Origin: Pseudorhodoferax sp. Leaf267
GTDB taxonomy: Bacteria; Pseudomonadota; Gammaproteobacteria; Burkholderiales; Burkholderiaceae_C
DNA length: 64,000 bases
Assembly: GCF_001422405.1 (NCBI RefSeq)
Contig: NZ_LMMV01000012.1
Coordinates: forward strand, 226,830 to 290,829
Direction of reading: 5' to 3'
The translations under genes and the position numbers were made by a program. Shown here in pieces: positions 55,437-64,000 of this stretch; within the stretch, counting starts at the first letter, position 1; each line of letters opens with the position of its first letter. A model generated the notes under the pieces. That model saw only the letters and a program-made list of their open reading frames with translations, searched no databases and was not told where the DNA came from.

Positions 55437-57740
55437 CTAGGCTTCGAGGTGCAGCCGGATCGGGATGGCCTTGGAGGCCGGCACATGGCTGCCCTCGGCA
55501 TGGTGGGCCAGGGGCACGAGCGGGTTGCACTCGGGGAAGTAGCCACCCGCGCAACCGGGCGGGATGTCGTAGGGTGTGACGCGCAGGCCGCCGACCGCGC
55601 GGCGGTGCCCGTCGTCCACGGCGGTCTCGGCGCGCACCAGGGCGCCTTCGGCCAGGCCCAGGCGCGCGATGTCGGCCGCGTTGAGCAGCAGCACCTTGCG
55701 CGTGCCGTAGACGCCGCGGAAGCGGTCGTCCAGCGCGTAGATGGTGGTGTTGAACTGGTCGTCGCTGCGCAGCGTCATCAGGCGCAGCACGTCGGCGCCG
55801 TGCTCGGGGGTGTCGGGGTTGGCGACCAGGCCGTCGGGCACGATGAACTGGGCCTTGCCGCTCTCGGTGTTCCAGCGGCGTTCGCGCGCAGCGTTGGGCT
55901 TGGGCATGCCGCCCGGGGTGCGAAAGCGCTGGTTGAAGCCAGCGAACACCTCGGGCCAGGTGGCCTCGATGGCGTCGCGCACGCGGGCGTAGTCGCCCAT
56001 CCATGCGGCCCATGGCACGCGCGGGTTGGGCGGCAGGCTGGCCAGCGCGATGGCGGCCACGATGGCGGTCTCCGAGCGCAGATTGGGGTCGGCCGGGGTG
56101 GCCACGCCGTCGGACGCATGGAAGAAGCCGGTCGAGTCCTCCACCGACACGGTCTGGGCGCCGCCGGCCTGCTGGTCGATCTCGATGCGGCCCAGGCAGG
56201 GCAGCACATAGGCCACCTGGCCGGGCAGCATGTGGCTGCGGTTGAGCCGCGTGGTCACGTGCACGGTGAGCCGCAGGCGCGGCCAGGCGGCCTCCAGCCG
56301 GTCGGTGTCGGGCGCGGCACGCAGGAAGTTGCCGCCCAGGCCGACGAAGGCGCGCACCGAGCCGTCCAGCACGCCTTCGCAGGTGGCCACGGTGTCGCGG
56401 CCCTTGTCGCGCGGCGGCTCGAAGCCGTAGAGCGCGGCCAGCTGGTCCAGCGGCGCCAGCTCGGGCTTCTCGGTGATGCCCACGGTGCGCTGGCCCTGCA
56501 CGTTGGAGTGCCCGCGCACGGGGCAGATGCCGGCCCCCGGCTTGCCGATGTTGCCGCGCAGCAGCAGCAAATTGCTGACCATCTGCACGTTCTGCACCCC
56601 CTTGCGGTGCTGCGTGAGCCCCATGCCGTAGATGGCCATGGCGGTCGACGCGCGGGCATAGGTGGCGGCGGCCTGCTCCAGCGCGGCGCGCGTGAGGCCG
56701 CTCTCGCGCTCGATGTCGGCCCAGGCCGCGGCGCGCACGAAATCGGCGAAGGCCTCGAAGCCGTGCGTGTGCTCGGCGATGAAGGCGGCATCGAGCACGC
56801 GCGGCGCGCCACCCGCCTGCGCGGCGTCGTCGGCCTCGACCAGCCATTTGCACAGGCCGGTGATGGCGCCCAGGTCGCCGCCATTCTTCACCTGCAGGTA
56901 CTGCGTGGTGATCGCTGTCTCGGCCGGCGTCAGCATGTCGCGTGGCGACTGCGGGTTGGCGAAGTGCACCAGGCCGGCTTCCTTCAGCGGGTTGAAGGTG
57001 ACGATGGGCACGTTGCGCTGGCGCGCCTCCTGCAGCTGGTGCAGCATGCGCGGGCTGCTCACGCCCACGTTCTGGCCGAAGAAGAAGATCGCGTCGGTGC
57101 GCGCGAAGTCGTCCAGTGACACGGTGCCCACCGGCACGCCGATGGTCTTGGGCAGCGCGACCGAGGTGCTCTCGTGGCACATGTTGGAGCTGTCGGGCAG
57201 ATTGTTGTTGCCGTACAGGCGCGCGAGCAGCTGGTACAGGTAGCTGGTCTCCAGCGAGGCGCGGCCCGAGGCATAGAACACGACGGACTTGGGGTCCTCC
57301 TCGCGCAGCGCACGCAACTCGGTGCCGATGGCGGCAAAGGCCTCGTCCCAGCCTACGGGCACGTAGCGGTCGCTGTCGGCGTCGTAGCGCAGCGGCGTGG
57401 TCAACCGTCCGATGCCTTCCAGCTCGTGGTCGCTCCAGCCGCGCAGCGTGGCCAGCGGGTGGGCCGCGAGGAAGTCCTCCTGTACGCGCTTGTCGGTGAG
57501 TTCCCAGGCCGTGGCCTTGGCACCGGTCTCGCAGAACTCGGCCGTGTGCGGCTCGGCCGGCTTGGCCCAGGCGCAGCTCACGCAGGCAAAACCGTCGGGC
57601 TTGTTCTGCCGCAGCAGCGCCTGCGCAGTGCTGAGCGGCGCGCCTTCGCGCACCACGTTGATGGCGACGGCCTTGATCGAGCCCCAGCCGCCGGCGGGGT
57701 GCTCGTAGGCCTTGAATTCGGGCTTCTCGCGCATGGGCAT
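55437..57740 (-). CDS. FdhF/YdeP-family molybdopterin oxidoreductase
   Basis: A 767-residue cytoplasmic molybdopterin-guanine-dinucleotide enzyme. Cysteines C53, C56 and C70 (FACVSCAWAKP...EFCETG) may hold a [4Fe-4S] cluster. C188 in SSNMCHESTS occupies the metal-ligand region. Further marks include VFYASGRASLETSY, RGHSNVQGQRTVG and the C-terminal YDIPPGCAGGYFPECNPLVPL. YdeP in E. coli is linked to acid resistance and its substrate is unknown; formate dehydrogenase activity should not be assumed. An AAAGA precedes ATG 57740. It is divergent from a patatin gene (198 bp between starts). Confidence 0.9.
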   Translation of the reverse strand: MPMREKPEFKAYEHPAGGWGSIKAVAINVVREGAPLSTAQALLRQNKPDGFACVSCAWAKPAEPHTAEFCETGAKATAWELTDKRVQEDFLAAHPLATLRGWSDHELEGIGRLTTPLRYDADSDRYVPVGWDEAFAAIGTELRALREEDPKSVVFYASGRASLETSYLYQLLARLYGNNNLPDSSNMCHESTSVALPKTIGVPVGTVSLDDFARTDAIFFFGQNVGVSSPRMLHQLQEARQRNVPIVTFNPLKEAGLVHFANPQSPRDMLTPAETAITTQYLQVKNGGDLGAITGLCKWLVEADDAAQAGGAPRVLDAAFIAEHTHGFEAFADFVRAAAWADIERESGLTRAALEQAAATYARASTAMAIYGMGLTQHRKGVQNVQMVSNLLLLRGNIGKPGAGICPVRGHSNVQGQRTVGITEKPELAPLDQLAALYGFEPPRDKGRDTVATCEGVLDGSVRAFVGLGGNFLRAAPDTDRLEAAWPRLRLTVHVTTRLNRSHMLPGQVAYVLPCLGRIEIDQQAGGAQTVSVEDSTGFFHASDGVATPADPNLRSETAIVAAIALASLPPNPRVPWAAWMGDYARVRDAIEATWPEVFAGFNQRFRTPGGMPKPNAARERRWNTESGKAQFIVPDGLVANPDTPEHGADVLRLMTLRSDDQFNTTIYALDDRFRGVYGTRKVLLLNAADIARLGLAEGALVRAETAVDDGHRRAVGGLRVTPYDIPPGCAGGYFPECNPLVPLAHHAEGSHVPASKAIPIRLHLEA

Positions 57741-57938
57741 CGTCTTTCGTCGTTCGCACGACTCTAGGAAGCACGGGCTGCGCCCGGCGTCGGACGGTGC
57801 GGGCGCGCCGTGTGGGACACGGGGCTGCGCGCGGGCTACTCTGGCATGGCGGGCCTACCGCGATGCGGGCGGCGCGCCGACGGCAGGGCACCTGCGCCGG
57901 GCCGCACCATGGGCCACCACCACACCAGGCCATTTCCC

Positions 57939-58961
57939 ATGAACACCACTTCGCTGCGCGCCGTCCGCCGGACCATGCCCTTGCAACTCGCCCTGCAGGG
58001 CGGCGGCGCCCATGGCGCCTTCACCTGGGGCGTGCTGGACCGCCTGCTCGACGAGGAGGACATCGACATCGGCCAAGTCAGCGGCACGAGTGCCGGGGCC
58101 TTGAACGGTGCGGCGCTGGTGTCCGGCCTCGCGGCCGGCGGGCGCCCCGCGGCCCGGGAACGCCTGAGCCGGCTGTGGCACGCCATTGCCGCGGTGGGCA
58201 CGCCCATGACCTGGCTCATGACGCCCCTGCGCAAGCCCGGCATGGGCCTGTGGGACGACGCCATGCCGCTGCTTTCGCCCTACCAGACCAACCCCATGGC
58301 CATGGAGCCGGTGCGCATGCTGCTGGCAGGCGTGGTCGACGTGGACGCGATCAACGCGCCGGGGCCGAATGCGCTGTTCGTGAACGCGGTCAACGTGAAC
58401 ACCGGGCGGTGCCGTGTGTTCGGGCCTGGCGAGCACAGCCTGCAGACCATCCTGGCCTCGGCCTGCGCGCCGCTGGTGTTCCAGGCGGTGGTGATCGACG
58501 GGCAGTCGTACTGGGACGGTGGCTACGCCGGCAACCCCTCGCTGTGGCCGCTGTACCGATCCTCGCCCAAGGCCGACATCCTGCTGGTGGAGCTCACGCC
58601 GCTGGAGCGCGCGGAAACCCCGACCACGGCCAAGAACATCCTGAACCGCATCAACGAGATCGCCTCGATCCAGGGCCTGGTCGCCGAGCTGCAGGCCATC
58701 GATGCCATCAACCGGGCGACGGCGAAGGCCGACATCCGGCTGCACGTGGTGAGCCTGCCCGAGGCCGGCACGGCGCTGGAGATCGAGCCCTCGATCAAGC
58801 GCACGGTGGCGCTCGAACTGTTCTACAGCCTGCACCAGCGTGGCCATGCCGCCTGCGAGGCCTGGCTGGCGACGCGCCAGGGCAAGGCCTTGCCCGCGGC
58901 GGCGGACATCGGCGCGCGTTACCTGGGCAGCGACCAGCCGGGCTTCCAGCGCGCGGCCTGA
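57939..58961 (+). CDS. Patatin-like phospholipase
   Basis: A 340-residue acyl hydrolase. The oxyanion loop is GGGAHGAF (21-28), the nucleophile S51 is in SGTSAGAL (48-55), and the catalytic Asp is D193 in DGGYAGN. It has no signal peptide, so it is likely cytosolic or secreted unconventionally. Family members hydrolyse phospholipid or neutral-lipid acyl chains, some acting on PHA granules. Start ATG 57939 (MNTTSLRAVRR) gives a short N-terminal region before the fold. It has no obvious operon partner. Confidence 0.88.
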   Translation: MNTTSLRAVRRTMPLQLALQGGGAHGAFTWGVLDRLLDEEDIDIGQVSGTSAGALNGAALVSGLAAGGRPAARERLSRLWHAIAAVGTPMTWLMTPLRKPGMGLWDDAMPLLSPYQTNPMAMEPVRMLLAGVVDVDAINAPGPNALFVNAVNVNTGRCRVFGPGEHSLQTILASACAPLVFQAVVIDGQSYWDGGYAGNPSLWPLYRSSPKADILLVELTPLERAETPTTAKNILNRINEIASIQGLVAELQAIDAINRATAKADIRLHVVSLPEAGTALEIEPSIKRTVALELFYSLHQRGHAACEAWLATRQGKALPAAADIGARYLGSDQPGFQRAA

Positions 58962-59021
58962 CGGCAGGCACCGGCGCCCGCACACCCTGGGAAAACCCGG
59001 TCACGCGCGGCGCCGGGCCAT

Positions 59022-59043
59022 CGTACTCTGTATACGGAGTACG
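59022..59043 (+). promoter_or_regulatory. 22-bp operator palindrome of the GntR operon
   Basis: Arms CGTACTC (59022-59028) and GAGTACG (59037-59043) surround a near-symmetric centre containing GTATAC; only one base pair breaks the full symmetry. It ends 12 bp before the GntR start and so overlaps the ribosome-binding region. FCD-type GntR regulators commonly bind short palindromes of the type TNGTNNNACNA, including GTATAC cores. Autoregulation of the whole operon is likely. Confidence 0.75.
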
Positions 59044-59055
59044 AAAGACGCCGCC

Positions 59056-59751
59056 ATGACCGCCCAGCTCGTTCAGATCGCCACCGCCCCCGACCTCGTC
59101 GACCAGGTCTACCGCTCGCTGCTGGACGCCATCAGCAGCGGCGCGCTGGCGCCGGGCGAGCGCATCACGCAGGAGGACATCGCGCAGCGCCTGGCGGTGT
59201 CGCGCCAGCCCGTGCTGCAGGCGCTGCGGCTGCTCAAGAAGGACGGCTTCGTGCTGGACGCGGCGGGCCGTGGCGTGCTGGTGGCGCCGCTGGACGCCGA
59301 CTGGATGGCCAAGGTCTACCAGGTGCGCGGCGCGCTGGATGTGCTGGCCGCGCGGCTGGCCGCGGCGCAGCGCCGGCAGATCGACCCCAAGCTGATCGAC
59401 CGCGGCCGGCGCGCGGCACGCGGGCGCAGCGTGCAAGCCATGCTCGATGCCGACATGGCCTTCCACCAGGCGATCTACGCCGGCTCGGGCAATGAACTCA
59501 TCGCGCAGAGCGCCGACCAGCACTGGCGCCACCTGCGCCGCGCCATGGGCGCCGTGCTGCAGGCCGAGCCGCAGCGCGAGTCGCTGTGGGACGAGCACGC
59601 CGCCATCGCCGCAGCCATCGCCGCGGGCGATGTGGACCTGGCGGCCCGCCTGTCCGACGAACACGGTACCCAGGCCAGCGCCACGCTCGCGCTGCGCCTG
59701 GCTGCACGCCTTTCCCGTTCCCCCCAAACCCAGCAAGGAGACAGACGATGA
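59056..59751 (+). CDS. GntR-family (FCD subfamily) regulator
   Basis: A 231-residue regulator. The N-terminal winged helix is VYRSLLDAISSGALAPGERITQEDIAQRLAVSRQPVLQALRLLKKDGFV (about residues 20-68). The C-terminal FCD domain is mostly helical, with R and H residues in ADMAFHQAIYAGSGNELI and WDEHAAIAAAIAAGDVDLAARL as metal or ligand-binding sites. The stop overlaps the next start (ATGA). It probably senses a substrate or product of the two enzymes that follow. Confidence 0.92.
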   Translation: MTAQLVQIATAPDLVDQVYRSLLDAISSGALAPGERITQEDIAQRLAVSRQPVLQALRLLKKDGFVLDAAGRGVLVAPLDADWMAKVYQVRGALDVLAARLAAAQRRQIDPKLIDRGRRAARGRSVQAMLDADMAFHQAIYAGSGNELIAQSADQHWRHLRRAMGAVLQAEPQRESLWDEHAAIAAAIAAGDVDLAARLSDEHGTQASATLALRLAARLSRSPQTQQGDRR

Positions 59752-60629
59752 AGCTCAGCGCCGAACAGCGTGCCCAATTCGACCGCGACGGTTACCTCTT
59801 CTTTCCCGGCCATTTCTCGGCCGAGGAGACCAAGGCCCTCACCGACGCCGTGCCCGACCTGTACAGCCGGCGCGAGGCCTTCAACGTGCGCGAGAAGGGC
59901 AAGGACGCGGTGCGCACCAACTTCGCGGCGCACATGATCAGCGAGCCCTTCGCCCGGCTGGCGCGGCACCCGCGCATGGTGGGCCCGGTGTCCGATCTCT
60001 TCGAGGAAGAGGTCTACATGCACCAGTTCAAGATCAACGGCAAGATGGCCTTCGAGGGCGATGTCTGGCAGTGGCACCAGGACTACGGCACCTGGCTCAA
60101 CGACGACCAGATGCCGACCGAGCGCGCCATGAACGTGGCCATCTTCCTGGACGACGTGAACGAGCACAACGGGCCGCTGATGTTCATCCCGGGCAGCCAT
60201 GTGAAGGGCGTGGTGGAAGCGCAGCACGACCTGACCACGACGAGCTACCCGCTGTGGACGGTGGACAACGACCTGATCCGCCAGCTGGTGGACCGGGCGG
60301 GCGGCAAGAACGGCGGCATCGTCTCGCCCAAGGGGCCGGCCGGCTCCATGATCCTGTTCCACAGCTGCCTGGTGCATGCGTCCGGCAGCAACCTGTCGCC
60401 GTTCAACCGCGTGGCCGTGTACCTGAGTCTGTGCGCGGTCAGCAACCACATCCGGCGCTTCAAGCGGCCCGAGTTCATCGCGCACCGCGACTTCACGCCG
60501 ATCAGCATGCTGCCGGACGACTGCCTGCTCAAGCTCTATCCGGTGGACACGCCGTGGAAGGACGGGCTGCCGGCCAGCGCGCTGGAGACTTCGCTCGAAC
60601 CCATTGACGCCCTGGAAACCCAAGCATGA
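59748..60629 (+). CDS. Phytanoyl-CoA dioxygenase (PhyH) family protein
   Basis: A 293-residue non-heme Fe(II)/2-oxoglutarate oxygenase. The iron-binding triad is H110-x-D112 (QWHQDYG) and H210 (LVHASGSN), with R221 for the 2-oxoglutarate carboxylate (SPFNRVAVY). It hydroxylates a carbon of an unknown small molecule; relatives include EctD and many secondary-metabolism enzymes. AAGGAG before the ATG. Four-base overlaps join it to both the regulator and the oxidoreductase genes. No acyl-CoA context, so the family name should not be read as phytanic-acid oxidation. Confidence 0.88.
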   Translation: MKLSAEQRAQFDRDGYLFFPGHFSAEETKALTDAVPDLYSRREAFNVREKGKDAVRTNFAAHMISEPFARLARHPRMVGPVSDLFEEEVYMHQFKINGKMAFEGDVWQWHQDYGTWLNDDQMPTERAMNVAIFLDDVNEHNGPLMFIPGSHVKGVVEAQHDLTTTSYPLWTVDNDLIRQLVDRAGGKNGGIVSPKGPAGSMILFHSCLVHASGSNLSPFNRVAVYLSLCAVSNHIRRFKRPEFIAHRDFTPISMLPDDCLLKLYPVDTPWKDGLPASALETSLEPIDALETQA

Positions 60630-62020
60630 GCCTGTATGCCAAATTGCAGCAGCGCGCTGCTGCCGGCAAGCCCGTCCGCATCGGCCTGATCGGCGCGGGC
60701 AAGTTCGGCTCCATGTACCTGGCGCAGATCCCGCGCACGCCGGGCGTGCAGCTGGTCGCGATTGCCGACCTGTCACCCGACACCGCGCGCGCCAACCTGG
60801 CGCGCGTGGGCTGGACCAGCGCGCAGTCGTCGGCCCGCTCGGTCGATGAGGCGCTCAAGACTGGCCACACCTGGATCACCGAAGACTGGCAGGCGCTCAC
60901 GCGCGAGCCTAGCATCGACGTGGTGGTCGAGTGCACGGGCCACCCCGTGGCGGCCGTGGACCACTGCCTGGACGCGTTCGCGCATGGCAAGCACGTGGTC
61001 AACGTGACGGTGGAGGCCGACGCCTTCTGCGGCCCGCTGCTGGCGCGCCGCGCCGCGGAGGCCGGCGTCGTCTATTCACTGGCCTTCGGCGACCAGCCCG
61101 CGCTGATCTGCGACCTGGTGGACTGGGCACGCACCTGCGGCTTCCCGGTGGTGGCGGCCGGGCGCGGCCACAAGTGGCTGCCGCACTTTTGCGAATCCAC
61201 GCCCGAGACGGTGTGGGGCAACTACGGCCTCACGCCCGAGCAGGCGGCGCGTGGCGGGCTCAATCCCAAGATGTTCAACAGCTTCCTCGATGGATCCAAG
61301 CCGAGCATCGAGAGCACGGCGGTCGCCAATGCCACGGGGCTGCTGGTGCCGTCCAACGGCCTGCTGTATCCGCCGGCCAGCGTGGAAGACATCCCGGTCG
61401 TCACGCGGCCGATCAGCGAAGGCGGCGTGCTGGAGCAAAAGGGCATGGTCGAGGTCGTGTCCTCGCTGCACACCGACGGCCGCAAGATCGACTACGACAT
61501 CCGCATGGGCGTGTGGGTGACGGTGGAGGCCGAGACCGAGTACATCAAGAACTGCTTCGAGGAATACAACGCCCACACCGACCCGACCGGGCGCTACTTC
61601 ACGCTGTACAAGCGCTGGCACCTGATCGGGCTGGAGGTCGGCATGTCGGTGGCCAGCGTGGCGCTGCGCGGCGAGCCCACGGGCGTGGCCTCCTGCTGGA
61701 ACGCCGACGTGGTGGCCACGGCCAAGCGCGACCTGGCACCCGGCGAGGTGCTGGACGGCGAGGGCGGCTACACGGTGTGGGGCAAGCTGCTGCCGGCGCA
61801 GCGCTCGCTGCAGCTCGGCGGCTTGCCGCTGGGGCTGGCGCACGGCATCAAGCTGGTGCGGCCGGTGAAGAAGGGGCAGAGCCTGTGCTGGGACGACGTG
61901 GCCATGGACACCACGACGCGGGCCTATGCGCTGCGCCAGGAGCTGGAGGCGATGTTCGATGGCCGCCAGCGCGGTGCGCCACTGCAGCCCCAAGAAAAAC
62001 AGCCCGCGTTGGCGGGCTGA
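60626..62020 (+). CDS. Homoserine-dehydrogenase-like oxidoreductase with SAF domain
   Basis: A 464-residue NAD(P)-dependent oxidoreductase. The nucleotide loop is LIGAGKFGSMY (GAGKFG at 23-28). The middle domain resembles homoserine dehydrogenases (VECTGHPVAAVDHCLDAFAHGKHVVNVTVEAD), and the C-terminal ~90 residues form an SAF domain (DLAPGEVLDGEGGYTVWGKLLP). Such proteins are recurring partners of PhyH or sugar-acid genes, with unknown reactions. Its last codons (encoding KQPALAG) fold into the terminator of the opposite-strand icd gene. Translationally coupled to the oxygenase gene. Confidence 0.87.
   Translation: MSLYAKLQQRAAAGKPVRIGLIGAGKFGSMYLAQIPRTPGVQLVAIADLSPDTARANLARVGWTSAQSSARSVDEALKTGHTWITEDWQALTREPSIDVVVECTGHPVAAVDHCLDAFAHGKHVVNVTVEADAFCGPLLARRAAEAGVVYSLAFGDQPALICDLVDWARTCGFPVVAAGRGHKWLPHFCESTPETVWGNYGLTPEQAARGGLNPKMFNSFLDGSKPSIESTAVANATGLLVPSNGLLYPPASVEDIPVVTRPISEGGVLEQKGMVEVVSSLHTDGRKIDYDIRMGVWVTVEAETEYIKNCFEEYNAHTDPTGRYFTLYKRWHLIGLEVGMSVASVALRGEPTGVASCWNADVVATAKRDLAPGEVLDGEGGYTVWGKLLPAQRSLQLGGLPLGLAHGIKLVRPVKKGQSLCWDDVAMDTTTRAYALRQELEAMFDGRQRGAPLQPQEKQPALAG
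61992..62019 (-). terminator. Intrinsic terminator of icd, inside the opposing coding sequence
   Basis: Read on the minus strand, a perfect stem CAGCCCGC/GCGGGCTG with a four-base loop is followed by a T-rich tract (TTTTTCTTG). It lies about 65 bp beyond the icd stop. The same DNA encodes the final residues and most of the stop codon of the SAF-domain oxidoreductase on the plus strand. Confidence 0.8.
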
Positions 62021-62083
62021 TCGTTCGCAGGTACAGGCTGCGCGCCGCGCTGCACCAGCAGGCGGCGCGGCACTCGCTCAGGC

Positions 62084-64000
<1,917 letters not shown>

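Noticed and set aside
55188-57119. Long plus-strand open frames opposite the catalase and FdhF-like genes
   Set aside because: No ribosome sites or domains; codon composition is that of antisense frames.

Overview
The window is about 64 kb of very GC-rich, densely coding bacterial chromosome. Gene content points to a betaproteobacterium of the Burkholderiales, most likely the family Comamonadaceae (Acidovorax/Variovorax-like). The signs are a Bug-type tripartite tricarboxylate transporter receptor, a monomeric NADP isocitrate dehydrogenase, DUF4256 and CYTH/CHAD proteins, PEP-CTERM and JDVT-CTERM-like sorting tails, and the style of the ABC and LysR genes. This placement is inferred from families, not from a marker-gene match. 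I see no rRNA, tRNA, CRISPR array, prophage or insertion sequence.

Layout. 1-9.4 kb: the end of glmM, then a lipid/envelope-flavoured stretch. It holds an OlsB-like acyltransferase, a PlcP/LpxH-like metallophosphoesterase, a GNAT gene, a flavin halogenase-like enzyme, a decayed cation:proton antiporter, a vapBC toxin-antitoxin pair with a perfect operator palindrome, phosphatidylserine decarboxylase, a membrane-anchored PLP aminotransferase and a possible Mpo1-like membrane protein. 9.5-15.3 kb: an MFS exporter, dgoK-dgoA, and a pair of translationally coupled glycosyltransferases. 15.3-23.2 kb: CYTH/CHAD protein, CorA/ZntB-type transporter, acyl-CoA synthetase, an acidic disordered protein, a stress-type SDR, a secreted repeat protein and a Sel1-repeat protein. 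23.2-30.2 kb: two lipoprotein hydrolases, a cytosolic alpha/beta hydrolase and a Bug receptor, divergent from a LysR regulator with a clear T-N11-A palindrome. 30.2-39 kb: a tyrosine phosphatase, a secreted hydrolase with a JDVT-CTERM-like tail translationally coupled to a CPBP glutamic-type intramembrane protease, a dienelactone hydrolase, an amino-acid-type ABC importer lacking its ATPase, a PEP-CTERM protein and a secreted cyanophycinase-like protein. 39-42 kb: a hybrid histidine kinase and a VIT-family transporter.

42.6-49.8 kb is the most interesting region. A tightly packed, LacI-flanked operon combines a polar-amino-acid-type ABC importer, a VOC protein, a RuBisCO-like protein (form IV) and a DUF1537 acid-sugar kinase. 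The last two resemble the OiaX/OiaK pair of apiose/isoapionate catabolism, but the full gene set differs. The ABC ATPase in this operon carries an apparent one-base frameshift.

49.8-64 kb: DUF4256, an ABC-type binding protein without a signal peptide, AsmA-YihY, a catalase-like protein with an FdhF/YdeP-like molybdopterin oxidoreductase, a patatin, and a GntR-controlled operon (GntR, phytanoyl-CoA dioxygenase family, SAF-domain oxidoreductase) preceded by a 22-bp operator palindrome. The window ends in the C-terminal part of icd, whose intrinsic terminator lies inside the last codons of the opposing gene.

Many genes overlap by 1-4 bases (ATGA or TGATG junctions), so translational coupling is common. 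Several starts are GTG or TTG.
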